NCBI RefSeq assembly: GCF_019393635.1
Contig: NC_057862.1
Span: forward strand, 411,846,169 to 411,910,168
Direction: 5' to 3'
Source of the DNA: Dromiciops gliroides
Lineage: Eukaryota; Chordata; Mammalia; Microbiotheria; Microbiotheriidae
Length of the DNA: 64,000 nt
How positions within the stretch are numbered: position 1 is the stretch's first letter; each line of letters begins with the position of its first letter. The notes below the pieces were generated by a model. That model was not told the DNA's origin. It saw only the letters and a program-made list of their open reading frames with translations, and ran no database searches. This document shows positions 32,012-43,079 of this stretch, piece by piece. A program made the translations under genes and the position numbers.

Positions 32012-32735
32012 CAAGCATTAATAGCTCATGAGGATTGGCTGAGATAGACTACACTTACCCCACACCCCAACATACCAGCCCAATCTAACACTGTTAAGGG
32101 CAAAACGTTTCTATCAGCTCTCTCTAATAGTCAAACACAAGAGTGGCTCTTCCCCAAACCTCAGTCAACCAATTCATCCACAGCACAAAGAGATGGTTCT
32201 TCCCACATTTCTCACAGCTACCCAACACAAACAATTTAGTGTCCATCAGAGAAAACCCTTTCCGCAAAGGTATGAAAGGGCATGTCAGTACTCTCTATAG
32301 GCATATACAAATAAAAGGCCCAAACAAAGCCTACTTGTCCCCCTCAAAGAGCTCATCAAGTTAATCAGGGGGTTTTAGTGATCAACCTCATAAAGTAAAA
32401 TGAAGGAAATTAGAATAGATGATCTCCACAGTCAACTGAAATTCATAGGGCAGGTAAGCCAGCCTAGCTGAAGCTGCAGGACACTGTGAGGGGTATATAA
32501 GAGGAAATATGTGCCAAAGACAGGCCAAACCACCACCACCTTGAACACCTTCACCCCTCAGATCTTGATGGAGAGCCTTGGGAATAGCAGTGACCCCCAA
32601 TCACTAGATCTACTTCCACCTCTGCCATAATTGAGAGGAGAAATCATTATAGAAAAGGGTTCCACTTTCTTCATTACCACAGCAATAACTGCTGACCAAT
32701 TGCCATCAATAAGCAGATGAACGCAAGAGTTTTAG
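32012..32735. other. Unassigned unique sequence
   Basis: No clear repeat or gene; some of it may be further 5' L2 sequence. Confidence 0.35.
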
Positions 32736-32905
32736 AAGGGACAGCACCCACCAAACTTCAATACCTGCTCTCACAGGCTTCTTATGGGCCTTCATTTCAG
32801 CAGGACAATCTTTTATGCCTCCCTAATCAATTCCTTATCACACTTACCTAAGTGACTATTTCAAACCTTTTCATTGTTCCTCAAGCAATACCTCTCCTCC
32901 ACTCT

Positions 32906-33063
32906 TTTTTTCTTTTTTTTTTTTTTTTTTTAGTGAGGCAATTGGGGTTAAGTGACTTGCCCAGGGTCACACAGCTAGTGTTAAGTGTCTGAGGCCAGAT
33001 TTGAACTCAGGTCCTCCTGACTCCAGGGCCAGTGCTCTATCCACTGTGCCACTTAGATACCCC
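32906..33063 (-). mobile_element. WSINE1-like SINE
   Basis: T-rich tail, reverse body with 'cttagatacccc' in place of 'cctagctgcccc'. TSD 'cctctcctccactctt' (from 32891) against 'cccctcctccactctt' (from about 33065). Confidence 0.93.
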
Positions 33064-33335
33064 TGCCCCTCCTCCACTCTTGGCTGAGGACTTTGCTCAT
33101 TTCACCAGCAACATGAAGGTCATTTTCCAAGAGGTCACTTTTCTCCCCTCCTCCTCATGTTACATCATTCAGACATTTTCTCCAATATCTCCTTTTTCAT
33201 TCCCATCTCAAATAAAGAGATGGTCTTTCTCTTAGTGAAGACAAATCCCTCCATATGCACAAGTGGTCCCATTGCAGCTTGTATTCTCCAGCAGATTGCC
33301 CCCTCTATCCTCCCTACTCTATCTATCACTAATCT

Positions 33336-33481
33336 TTTTTTCTTTCTTTCTTTTTCTTTTTTTCTTTTTCTTTCTTTCTTTCTTTGGTGAGGCAATTGGG
33401 GTTAAGTGACTTGCCCAGGGTCACACAGATAGTAAGATTTGAACTCAGGTCCTCCTGACTCCAGGGCCACCTAGCTGCCCC
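33336..33481 (-). mobile_element. WSINE1-like SINE with two internal deletions
   Basis: (CTTT)n tail at 33336-33385. The body lacks 'tgtcaagtgtctgaggccgg' after 'agtaag', and lacks the segment before 'ccacctagctgcccc'. TSD tatcactaatctt from about 33324 and from 33483. Confidence 0.92.
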
Positions 33482-33690
33482 TTATCACTAATCTTAAATC
33501 TCTCCCTATCTTCTGGCTGCTTCCCTACTGCCTACAGATTACTCCCAAGTTTCCTCATCCTAAAAATGAAAAACTTACTTTAATTGACCATCACCACCAA
33601 CCACACAGTGCTGACTTCTCTCCCTTTCATAGCTAAACTCTTTGATGAAGCGATCTATCCACTCTCTCTCATCAGTCAATTCTCTTCTCT

Positions 33691-33885
33691 CAAAAAAGCT
33701 AGCTCAGCCATGGACTCCTTCCCTAGTTAGAAAGCTGGATTATTAGATAACTATGTCTAGGAAATCTCCAGAATTTTCCCCAATTCTGATAAAAGGTTAG
33801 ATTCTGGTAATCTCAAACTTGAGAGTGCTAGAGTCCATCTTAAGGAAGAGCACTCAGCAGTCCTCCAGAAACTAAAAAGTCTTCA
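33691..33885 (+). repeat. Unclassified interspersed repeat, copy B
   Basis: Homologous to 31441-31640, same orientation: 'ccctagttagaaagctggat', 'ctaggaaatctccagaattt', 'acttgagagtgctagagtcc', 'cagtcctccagaaactaaaa'. L2 text stops before it and resumes after it ('cttcattcaactgaaagtag'), so it is an insertion. Confidence 0.68.
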
Positions 33886-33923
33886 TTCAACTGAAAGTAG
33901 TCTTTCCAAAGTTACCAATGATC

Positions 33924-34078
33924 TCTCTCTATTTTTGGGGGGGGTGGGGCAATTGGGGTTAAGTGACTTGCCCAGGGTCACACAGCTAGCAAGTGTCAAG
34001 TGTCTAAGGCCGGATTTGAACTCGGGTCCTTCTAACTCCAGGGCTGGTGCTCTATCCACTGAGCCACGTAGCTGCCCC
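33924..34078 (-). mobile_element. WSINE1-like SINE
   Basis: The tail is reduced to 'attttt' plus a G run. Full reverse body. TSD 'taccaatgatc' (33913-33923) against 'taccaatgatt' (from 34079). Confidence 0.93.
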
Positions 34079-35188
34079 TACCAATGATTTCTTAATTGAC
34101 AAATCTAATGTCTTTTTTCTTAATCTTCATCCTTCTTGACCTTTCTTGAGCTGTTAACACTGTCAATCACCCTTTCTTCCTGTATACTCTTTCCTGTCTA
34201 GGTCTTTAGGACACTACTTCCTCCTAGTTCTCCTCCTATCAGTCTGCTCCAGAATCTTCCAGATCACACCCTAGAATGGCAAATGTCCCTTGACAGTCAG
34301 TCTTGGCTCATCTTCTCTTCTATTTGCATTCTATCTCTTTTGGTGATCTCATCAGCTACTCTGGGTTCAATTATTATCTCATTGTACATGGTTGTCAGAT
34401 CTATTTATCCAGCCCTAACCTCTCTCCTGTCCTTTGGTCTCACATCACCAAATGCCTATTGGGCATCTCAAGCTGAACACCCCATAGACATCTCAAAAGC
34501 AACACATGCAAAACAAAACTCATTATCTTTCCCTGAAACCCTCCCCATTTCCAAACTTCCCCATAAATATTGCGGGCACCATGCTCCCAGTCACCCAGGA
34601 TCACGTTCTGGATGTTAGCCTTGATTCTTCACTATCTTGCCACATATCTAACCTGTTGCTGTCCTGTCATGTATATTACGACAACATCTCTCAGATACCT
34701 CCCATTGTCTTTGCTATCACTGCTACTCTGGTTCAGACCTCATCACCTCATATGTGGATTAGTACAATAACCTTTAGGTTAGTCTCCCTGCCTCAAGTGT
34801 CTTTCCGCTCTAGCCCATACTCCTCTCAATTGCCACATCAACCACTCCATATCAAGTGATCTTCCTAAAGTGGAATTCTGACCATGTCAGTACCAACCTC
34901 ACCCAATATACTCACCCAATATTACATCTAGGACTGAATGTAAAATCCACTGTTGGGCTTTTAAAGCCTTTAACAAACTGGCCCTTTCCAACCTTTCTAG
35001 TCTTCTTACATTTTATTCCTTCCTTCATAGTCAGCAATCTAGTGACCCTGGACTTGTTGTTCTTCACGCATGACATTTCATCCCAACTCTACTTTTTCAC
35101 TGGTTGTCCCCCATGCTTGGAATGCACTTCCTTCCCTTCCTTCCCTCTGTCCCCCAGCTTTCCTAACTTTCTTCAAAACTCAGCTCAA

Positions 35189-35343
35189 GGGGGCAGCTAG
35201 GTGGCACAGTGGATAAAACATTGGCCCTGGATTCAGGAGGACCTGAGTTCAAATTACACCTCAGACACTTGACACTTACTGGCTGTGTGACCCTGGGCAA
35301 GTCACTTGACCCCCATTGCCCCGCCAAGAAAACAAAGCAAAAC
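35189..35343 (+). mobile_element. WSINE1-like SINE
   Basis: Full copy with an AAAACAAAGC-type tail. Exact 14 bp TSD aaaactcagctcaa at 35175-35188 and 35344-35357, inside the L2. Confidence 0.95.
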
Positions 35344-36246
35344 AAAACTCAGCTCAAATCCTACTTTCTACAGGAAGCCTTTCTTACTCCCCATTCATAA
35401 ACCCCATTACTTATGTTTTCTTTCATTTTCTCTGTAATAATTTGGGGTGTACAGAGTTGGTCAAATCTTGTCTCTTCCATTGGAATGTGAGTTCCTTGAT
35501 GGCAGAAACTGTTCTTACCTTTCTTTATATTCCATAGTGCTTATCACATATTAAATATTTAATAAATGCTTGTTAAGTGACTGAGATGTGGGCTAGATCA
35601 CAGTATAGTTAGGAACTAGATGAATGGCCAGACCCAAAGAATATATCATTGATGGATAGAAATCAACTTATAGTGCCTTCTATAGTAGAGTCCCCAAGAA
35701 ATCTGTCTTTGATCCCACAATGGTACACATTTTTATGGATGACTTGAATGAAGGCACAGATGGCATGCTCATTCAGTTAAGACATGCCACAAAGATAGCA
35801 AGGAGAGAAGAACATTTTGGGTGGCATGTTGGAACCCCAAAGATTTTAACAGACTATCAAATGATCAGCCAATTCTGATCAGATAAAATGTCAAAGAAAT
35901 AAATATAAAGTTCTGCACTTGGATTTTTGAAAATCAACTTCACATGTAAGAGGTGGTATAAATACAACTGGACAATAATAGTTCACATAAAAAAGAACCT
36001 GGGGTTTTAGCGGACTACAAACTCAATATGTATCAACAGTGTAACATGGGAGGCAAGAAAGATAGTAAAATGATAAGCTATATTGGGAGAGGAGTCATTG
36101 ATGGAGAAAGTTCATAGAAAGATGAGCAGCACGGTTAGGGGCTTGGAGACCCTATCACATGCTGAATAGTTAAAGGAATTTGGGACCTATACACCTAGAG
36201 AATTCAAGGGGGATTGGATAGTTGCCTTCAAGTATTTGAATGATTG

Positions 36247-36388
36247 GGTCAGCTAGGTGGCGCAGTGGGTAGAGCACAGGCCCTGGATTCAGGAGGACCT
36301 GAGTTCAAATCTGACCTCAGACACTTAACACTTACTTACTGGGCAAGTCACTTAACTGCAATTGCCTTACCAAAAAGAAAAAGAATTT
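36247..36388 (+). mobile_element. WSINE1-like SINE
   Basis: Body with a short deletion ('cttacttactgggcaagtca', missing 'gctgtgtgaccct'). A-rich tail. TSD imperfect: 'ttgaatgatt' against 'tttaatgatt'. Confidence 0.9.
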
Positions 36389-36510
36389 TAATGATTATAA
36401 CTTGGAAAAATGGCTTAGATCTCTTTTTGTTGGCCTCAGAGAAGAGAACCAGGAACAAAGGGAAGAAGTCTCAGAGAGGCAGAAAAAAAAGTTAAGGGAC
36501 TTGACTAAGG

Positions 36511-36512
<2 letters not shown>

Positions 36513-36555
<43 letters not shown>
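36513..36555. repeat. (AT)n microsatellite
   Basis: About 21 uninterrupted AT units inside the L3/CR1 copy. Confidence 0.97.
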
Positions 36556-36559
<4 letters not shown>

Positions 36560-36779
36560 GACATGTTGGAAAGCTAGATATAAGGGATCAAATTTTTAAC
36601 TATGAAAGCAATCTTAGGATAGGTAGCCTTAGGATTTTCAAGCAAATGTTGGATAAACTTGTTAAGAATGTTGTGGAAAGAAAAATATTTTTTCAGGCAT
36701 CACTAAGACGAGATGGACTCACTTACAATTCTATGATTCATAGAATCTGTGATTCTGGAATATTAGTAAGAATAGAAGA

Positions 36780-36868
36780 AGCTTAAACATCTCTGGGCCT
36801 TAGTTTCCCCATCTATGAAATGAGGGGGTTGGAGTAGAAGGTCTCTGTGGTCTGTCTTCCATTATGAG
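36780..36868 (+). mobile_element. MIR-type SINE fragment
   Basis: 'ctctgggccttagtttcccc', 'tctatgaaatgagggggttg', 'agaaggtctctgtggtctg'. Confidence 0.7.
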
Positions 36869-36869
36869 T

Positions 36870-38018
36870 TTATAATCCCAATAAGTTTCTGTTCTTGGTT
36901 CCAGAATAGGAACAGTATCAATCTCTGGCTGGGAGAGCAGGGCTCAAGATGATGTCTGCCCATAGAGGGAGTAGGTATGTATAAAAATGCAAATGAGAGG
37001 AATTTTTCATTTGGCACCCTGTGATTCCCCCAGTACAGATCTATCCCTGTTAGACAGATACAAAGGAAAATGGGCCCAGGAGGACAGGGCCCCTTGGGGT
37101 AAGAACTCAATAATAACATGACAAATGGCATGCGGGTTTAAGCCAAGTCCCCTGTGGTCACAGACCCACAGGAAAATGAGGCTAACAGATGAATGCAAGT
37201 CCATCTACCCCACCCCCCCGCCCCTTACACCTCCTTTGAAATAACTGGCCCCAAAGAGGAGGAATAACAGAAATAACTCAAGATTTTAAAAGCAAAGATT
37301 CTGTCTACAAGCCAAATGGCCTGAATTTTTATAGGCTTTTTTGGAATAGTATGAAAAATCCAGGTGTCCCCGTGTTGCTAATGCCAAGTGTCATGGGCGA
37401 GCCCAGTGAATGAAGTGAGACCAAAACCAATCCTCTATTCCAGTCTCCTGGGTCTTCACCCTGAGACTGAACAGCTATTCCCCAGAGCTAGCTGCAGGCT
37501 TCCTGGGTCCTCTCTAAGTCCCCCTACCAACACTTCCCTGCTCCCCTTCTCCCTTTCCTAGGGAGAAAAAGCAACTAGATGAGCTGAGTTCAACAACTGG
37601 CTGACAGCTGTATTTAAGAAGTCTGGGATGCTGGGAGAGAGTCAAGGGAATTCTCACATTTTCTTTCTCAGAGGCTTCAACAACTTCCTAAGGATCTAGG
37701 GTTTGGGGCAACAGTCTAGTTGGTGAGGATGTGGAATGAAGAAATGCAGAATGGTCTCATTCCTTTTTTATTCTAATATACTGTGCAGTGCTTTAATAAA
37801 TTTGGTTGAAATGAAATGAAAAATAATTTATGTCCTAATTCTTCAGGATCAATAGAAACATAATTTCCTAAACGGCAGCTCTGTTGTGGCACTCTTCCCT
37901 CCTCCCAAATGAATGACCCCTCCAGGGGGCGGTAATAACCTCCCAATTACTAGACCTGAATTTTGAATAGAAACAGTAGGAAGAAGGTGAATACCAAGGC
38001 TTTTTGCCAATTCCTGGA
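36870..38018. other. Unassigned unique sequence
   Basis: No repeat family recognised. 37240-37400 ('aaataactggccccaaagag', 'tttttataggcttttttgga', 'cgtgttgctaatgccaagtg') looks like repeat-free ancient sequence. No exon seen. Confidence 0.35.
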
Positions 38019-38019
38019 T

Positions 38020-38250
38020 TAGCGGATTTAAAGCTGGAAGTACTTTAGAGACCATCTATTTGAATCCCCTAATTCTACAGAGGAGGAAGTTAGGTCTGGG
38101 GAGGCAAACTAACTTACTACCTGCATAACGTTTACAAAGTCACTTAACTTCCCTAAGTCTTAGTTTCCTCAGCTGCAAAATGAGGGGCTTTTATTAGATA
38201 TCTTCTTAGGTCCCTTCTGGTTCTTAATGCGTGATCCTGTGATTCTAAGT
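38020..38250. mobile_element. Two opposed MIR-type fragments
   Basis: 38028-38110 is reverse-oriented ('ttaaagctggaagtacttta', 'acagaggaggaagttaggtc'). 38120-38245 is plus-oriented ('acaaagtcacttaacttccc', 'tcctcagctgcaaaatgagg'). Confidence 0.65.
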
Positions 38251-38339
38251 AGCAATGGGTAAATTTGAATCTAGGTCTTCTGACTAGTTCTTCAGCTTGC
38301 TTCGACCCTGAATGGGGAGAAGGGGAAGCAAAGGGAAGA

Positions 38340-38415
38340 AGCATTTATTAAGTGTCTGCTATGTGAGAGAGGCACTGTACTAAGTGCTTTGCAAATATCT
38401 GATTTCATCCTGAGA
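38340..38415 (-). mobile_element. L2/MIR-type 3' end fragment
   Basis: 'gcatttattaagtgtctgct', 'gaggcactgtactaagtgct', 'ttgcaaatatctgatttcat'. Confidence 0.7.
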
Positions 38416-39130
38416 AAAATTATTACTTCTTTCTCATATTAATAGCCAATTATTAAAATTAGGGAGAACTCAGCTTTTTTACCCCAGAGCTATTTCCTCC
38501 AATCTCTCAAGGACAGGGCTGATGGAAGATAGGATTAATATTCTCTTCATTCTGCATATTGCTACTCCACCCAACTAGATCAGATTTGTAATCAAAGGTA
38601 AAACTCCCTTCTGCTCTGGCATAGGTGAGGGGTAAATTCTTTGAATAGATTGCCCAAGGCTGGGGGTAACTTAGAAATAAATGAAATAATCAAAATTCAT
38701 TTGAATAGGTTCTGCTTTTCATTGTAGTATTCCTTCTCTCATTGATTGCCACCCTTGGAAATACCCCTCTTCCAATGGGCATCTAAACCCTGAGCCTGGC
38801 ACCATGATTATCTTTGGTTTAAGAGAGAGACAGCCAAATGACCCTCCTTTTATTAAAATGCTGACATTATTAATAAAATGATTAAATCACCCAGAAATTA
38901 TCTCTCAAATATTTTTTAAATGCCACAATCCTCATTAAATATTGCTAAAAAAAATCAGGCCTGGTGGTCTTGAGACCACCATGACAGTTTCCCCTTAAGG
39001 GAGGCTATACGCTTATAGAACACACTAATGATAAAATACTGACAGTAATATTTTTCAAAGGTTAGAACAGCTATTTCTCCCCCCCAAAATATTTTGCCTA
39101 TTACCCATTTGTTTTATTCTCTGATAATAA
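38416..39130. other. Repeat-free block, candidate conserved non-coding element
   Basis: No repeat signature. 38840-38960 is AT-rich with homeodomain-like TTAAT/ATTA motifs ('gacattattaataaaatgat', 'tcctcattaaatattgct'), followed by the inverted repeat ggtggtcttgagaccacc at 38963-38980. Confidence 0.3.
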
Positions 39131-40330
39131 ATCTCCAAATAATATTTTGCCCCTGACCCCTAATATGCAAGTTGGCCAACTCCAGAGGGGCCACTCAAAA
39201 TTAGAACATAAGAAGCCCATTCTCAGAAGGGTACTTTGGAGCATACCCTCCCCTCCAGTGGGAGCACATCTTCCTGCTGGAGCACTCCCCCCCACACACA
39301 CCCCCACCTCCGCCGTGTCTCTGTGCTTCCCAATGCAGCATCATCCTTACTTGAGTTATTCTCTATAGTTCTGTGTATGCCTGAGGTGTATGTCAGGTTC
39401 CTCTCCTTTCATCTACTCCCTTCCCCCTCTTCCCCATTGCTTACAGGAAAGCTTTAGACTGAACTGATTCCCATTGTTTTTACATGTTATTCTCAGCATC
39501 CAAACTCTTTTTAAAGGGTTGTTTTTCCTAATGTCTCTAGCTGGCCTCTGGACCTCTCCTTGGACAAAAACTGGGTACCCAGACAAAGTCTTAACCTATT
39601 GACAGTCATATCTACCCTGGAGGAGCATGATACTGAGCCCAGTTGTAGAAAGCAAGGGTCAACAGGGGAGTTCTATACCCTCCCGGGAGGGACTCTCTTT
39701 ATGCCAAAGGACTGTCACAAAATGCTTATCTAAAATAGAGATTTTCCCTCCTTCATAGATAAAGTCAGTACAGTAGAAATAAGAGAAGCATTTCAGATTG
39801 TGAATCAGAATCCACAAAATCCTGGCTAACTGATTCTCCATCTCACAGCAATACATTTTATTGATGTCATCTATTGTACTGGCCTTGATAGAAGACACTG
39901 GAATGCCCCCCAAAGCACCTGGCAGATCCAGTCTTTCTTTCTACAATATCCAAGACCATAAGGTATCCATAAGCATTTCTGTCCATAAATCCACTTGCAT
40001 TTGCATAAAAGACAGAGACTAAAAAGCTCTTAGGCTATTGGCTTTCTCTCTCCTCCCCCAGGAATAATAGAAAGGGATAGAGAGAAAAGCTATTTGTACT
40101 TGAGTTAATGACCCTCCTAACAGGGAATCTGAAGCTCAAGGTTCCTAGGATAAACAAGGATTGGTGCAGCTTTGCCTAATGCTGATTCTGACATCTCAGT
40201 GGGCCAATGAAGGACCACAGTGTTAGCTTGCCTGGAACAGATTTGTTGTCCTGAAGAGGAAAGCCCTCACAGATTGCCAGACATCCAACTGGGTACCTGA
40301 TATTGATGCTAATACAACAAAGTCAGTAGT
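39131..40330. other. Unassigned unique sequence
   Basis: No recognised repeat or gene. Short overlapping frames at 39101-39457 have no family motif. Confidence 0.4.
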
Positions 40331-40334
40331 TTAC

Positions 40335-40545
40335 TATAGCAGGGCTTCTGAAACTTTTCTGTGACCCTGGGTATATAGGTATATAAAATAGGTATACATG
40401 ACCTTTTACTGTTGCCAGATTTTTCACAACCCCCACATTCAGTTGCATGACTGCATATGGCATCATGACCTACAGTTTATGAAACTTTTCACTATGGGGC
40501 ATGGTTTGAAAATGGTTGGGAAGGCCCTACTATATTCCCCCACCA
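40335..40545. repeat. Probable unclassified interspersed repeat
   Basis: 'cttctgaaacttttctgtga', 'gggtatataggtatataaaa', 'cccacattcagttgcatgac', 'catgacctacagtttatgaa' resembles a common mammalian repeat whose copies read 'cgacccacagtttgagaa'. Possibly a non-autonomous DNA transposon; class uncertain. Confidence 0.35.
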
Positions 40546-40870
40546 TCACTGCTAGTCAATTCCCAGGACTAAAATTCCATCATTAGAAAATTACTTTTAT
40601 GGGATGATTCTCCAAATACCCCCATGCAATGAGAAGAACTTATTTTGTTCCCCTAAATTAGCAGCCAAGTGTGAATCCTTAATTCAAAAGGCTTTCTTCT
40701 TAGGAGTTCAACTGAGATCCTTCCCTGAAGACTGAGAGTTTGGAAGAAGAGAAAAAAATAGGATCATTTTGAAGCCTGGTATATGTTGAGTGAGTGTGGT
40801 CATAAACAGGTGGGATAGGGCAATGAGTGGAAATTGGAACTTAGGAGACAGGGAGGATGAGGAAGGCATT
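40546..40870. other. Unassigned unique sequence
   Basis: No recognised repeat or gene. Confidence 0.4.
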
Positions 40871-41067
40871 GTTGTTGGTGGTTTTGTTTGTCCTTCATTC
40901 TCAAAGAGGACTATGGCATTAGGGTGATGTCATGACTTTCAGTGAGTTGGATTTAAGTGAGGGAAGGCTGTGCAAAGTCACCAACCTCACTCTCTCCTCC
41001 ACAGCCATCTGGGTCCAGTGGCAAGATTTTATATGTGTGTATGTATATATGTATGTATATGTATGTG

Positions 41068-41120
<53 letters not shown>

Positions 41121-41125
41121 ATATC

Positions 41126-41201
<76 letters not shown>

Positions 41202-41353
41202 AGGATGATTGGAGATGGCCCCTAATGTTTAAGGCAACTGGGGTTAAGTGACTTGCACAGTGTCATACGGCTAGTGTCTGAGGTGAGATTTGAACTCAGG
41301 TCCTCCCAACTTCAGGGCAAATGTTCTATCCACTGTGCCACCTAGCTGCCTCT
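40871..41353 (-). mobile_element. Composite SINE: WSINE1-type head with a distinct ~200 bp tail
   Basis: Read in reverse: head and CORE at 41353-41228 ('cacctagctgcctc' end), then a tail unit 41227-41203 and 41028-40871 ('gatgattggagatggcccct', 'ccatctgggtccagtggcaa', 'aagtcaccaacctcactctc', 'tgggtgatgtcatgac'-type, 'ttgtccttcattctcaaaga'). A large microsatellite splits the tail. The same head-tail join occurs at 45670-45925 in the opposite orientation. Confidence 0.72.
41029..41199. repeat. Compound microsatellite (TATG)n(TG)n(CT)n(AT)n
   Basis: Four successive simple repeats: tatgtatg-rich, TG about 41085-41112, CT about 41131-41170 and AT about 41171-41198. It interrupts the composite SINE tail. 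Confidence 0.95.
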
Positions 41354-41359
41354 ATGAGT

Positions 41360-41935
41360 AAGGCATAGAGGAACACAGAAGGTATAGAAAGACACCTTGT
41401 GTTGACTTCATTATTTTTCAGAAGTGCCATTTGTCTTTTCTGGGATTGACAGCAGTTGACTAAAACCCCTTCTGAAGCTGATGTTATTAACTTAGCTTCT
41501 TTCTGTACTCATGCATCAAGGAAAAGAAAATATGTTGTCTAAGAATTGCTCTTTGTTTATCTCTGTCTGTACCTCTACCTCTATGTCTCTGTGTCTATCC
41601 TCCCCTACCCACTCCCCACTCTCATTCCTTTCTCATCTCAGGTAAATAGAGAAATCTACCTTGATACCACCCAATAAGAAATCTGTTTTTTTCCTCCCAT
41701 ACTAATACCTAGGACTGAAGATTTACTTGAGAAGTACCAAGATGAGTATTTCTGATTTGGCACTGACTTGCAGTGTCTAATAAATTATGTTTATGGGAAA
41801 GCTTTTTACCTGAAGGGATCATAATTCACTTCTGATCAATACCCGATCAATCCCCTGCTTTGCTCATTGCAAATATTCCATATCTATCAGGAAGGGAGGG
41901 AGGATGGGCAAATGGAAGATGATCTGTTTATTGGA
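41360..41935. other. Unassigned unique sequence
   Basis: No recognised repeat or gene; a CT-rich patch lies at about 41560-41640. Confidence 0.4.
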
Positions 41936-42215
41936 AGAAAATGGCAAAATAACAAGCTAATGCAAGCACTTAAACTGGGGGCTGTTTCAGAAATTTGATT
42001 TTTAAATTTTTTTAAGTGATTTTTGGCAATTCGACATTTGCATTTAAGTAAAAGATAAATGCTCCCAGTTTGGGAATGCTTTTAGTCTGAAGGAGGAAGG
42101 ATGGGAAAAGACCCAAACTACAAGAAAAAGTCCACTGAATGGATTTGGGCCAGATGATATGTGCAGTAAATCAGTATTCTGTGGGGCTCTTGCCTCCAGG
42201 TCTCCCTCCCTGATT
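41936..42215. other. Repeat-free block, candidate conserved non-coding element
   Basis: 'aataacaagctaatgcaagc', 'ttttggcaattcgacatttg', 'catttaagtaaaagataaat'. AT-rich with no repeat signature and no coding frame. Confidence 0.32.
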
Positions 42216-42264
42216 TCTAATGCTTAAATTCACACCCTTTGCTGTCCTATGAGTGAAATTCTTG

Positions 42265-42370
42265 AACTCACAGAGTGCTGCAGTGAGAAAAGTGTTGAAC
42301 TGGGAGTCAGGAGACCTAAATCATCATTTTGGTTTGGCTATGCCCACAGAGTGACCCTGGGTGAGATTGT
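42265..42370 (+). mobile_element. MIR-type SINE fragment
   Basis: 'gaaaagtgttgaactgggag', 'tcaggagacctaaatcatca', 'cacagagtgaccctgggtga'. Confidence 0.65.
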
Positions 42371-42576
42371 AAGATTATAATAATAATAATAATTATTATT
42401 TATAACAACTGTAATACTTATTCTATATAAGAATGATGTTGATAATTATTTTAATAATAATCTATACAATTATTGATAGTAGTTATTATAATAATAAACT
42501 AGCATTTATAGAGTACCTACTATGTGCCAGGCATTCTACTAAGCACTATACAATTATTATCTCATTAGATTAGATG
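42371..42576 (-). mobile_element. AT-rich stretch ending in an L2/MIR-type 3' end
   Basis: 42371-42500 is dominated by AAT/ATT. 42500-42575 reads 'tagcatttatagagtaccta', 'ctatgtgccaggcattctac', a reverse L2/MIR terminus. Confidence 0.65.
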
Positions 42577-42673
42577 ATTTTTTTTTTTTGCAGGGCAATG
42601 GGGTTTAAGTGACTTGCCCAGGGTCACACAGCTAGTGTCAAGTGTCTGAGGCTGGATTTGAACTCAGGTCCTC
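42577..42673 (-). mobile_element. WSINE1-like SINE, 5'-truncated
   Basis: T tract and reverse body up to 'gaactcaggtcctc'; the head beyond that is absent. The end runs into a MIR-like sequence. Confidence 0.88.
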
Positions 42674-42674
42674 T

Positions 42675-42815
42675 GATTTTAAGCTGGAAAAAACCTCAGA
42701 GGTCATCCAGGTTATCCTTTCTCCCCTTCTCCCTGCCCAATTCAACCTGTTTATTAGATGCCTGCTCTATTCAACACAGGCACATAGTCCCTGCCTTTGA
42801 GGAATTTCCAAATTT
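42675..42815 (-). mobile_element. MIR and L2 3' fragments
   Basis: 42675-42715 'taagctggaaaaaacctcag' is MIR-like. 42745-42810 'tgtttattagatgcctgctc' and 'tccctgcctttgaggaattt' is an L2 3' end. Confidence 0.55.
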
Positions 42816-43078
42816 CCAAATTTCCAAATATAGCTTTTTCTGTTTTAATATCACATTCATTTTTGAATTTATCCTTCCTCATTCCATGGAATGAAGATTT
42901 AAAATAAAAAAGAGAAGAGGATAAAAAAGCATTTTAGCACATTGTAACTATACATTGTTACATAACAATGTAAGCACACACTGACTACATCTGATGGTAT
43001 ATGTAATATTCCACAACCATAGTCCCCCACCTGTATGATGCATTTTCTTCACTCTTCTCCAAAGCCAAGCTGGATCAT
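42816..43078. other. Unassigned sequence
   Basis: 'caaatttcc' is repeated three times at 42806-42832. Nothing else was recognised. Confidence 0.35.
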
Positions 43079-43079
43079 T

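Larger units (their letters stand above)
32740..35583 (+). mobile_element. L2-clade LINE, long decayed copy
   Basis: Order of coding remnants: 'ctgaggactttgctcatttc', 'ccagcagattgccccctcta', 'ctatcttctggctgcttccc', 'tttccaaagttaccaatgat', the RT catalytic area near 34370 (FNYYL..HGCQIYLS, so the YADD box is lost), 'ggcttttaaagcctttaaca', 'caaatcctactttctacagg', and the terminus 'ttggaatgtgagttccttga' with 'aatatttaataaatgcttgt'. Four WSINE1-like copies and one unclassified repeat lie inside. Multiple frameshifts; inactive. Confidence 0.85.
35585..36770 (+). mobile_element. L3/CR1 LINE fragment with RT remnant
   Basis: 'gatgaatggccagacccaaa', then a frame reading HIFMDDLNEGTDGMLIQL near 35740-35790, where CR1/L3 RT has FNIFINDLD..IDGMLIKFADD; the FADD box reads LRHA. 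Then 'gttctgcacttggatttttg', 'gggttttagcggactacaaa', 'ttgccttcaagtatttgaat' and 'caagcaaatgttggataaac' in family order. A SINE and an AT microsatellite interrupt it. Confidence 0.8.

Noticed and set aside
31730..32021. Opposed 94-95 codon frames at one SINE
   Set aside because: Both strands of a WSINE1-like element happen to be open; same peptides recur at other copies.
40932..41251. 83-97 codon frames rich in YIYI, VCVC and SLSL
   Set aside because: Translation of the compound microsatellite.
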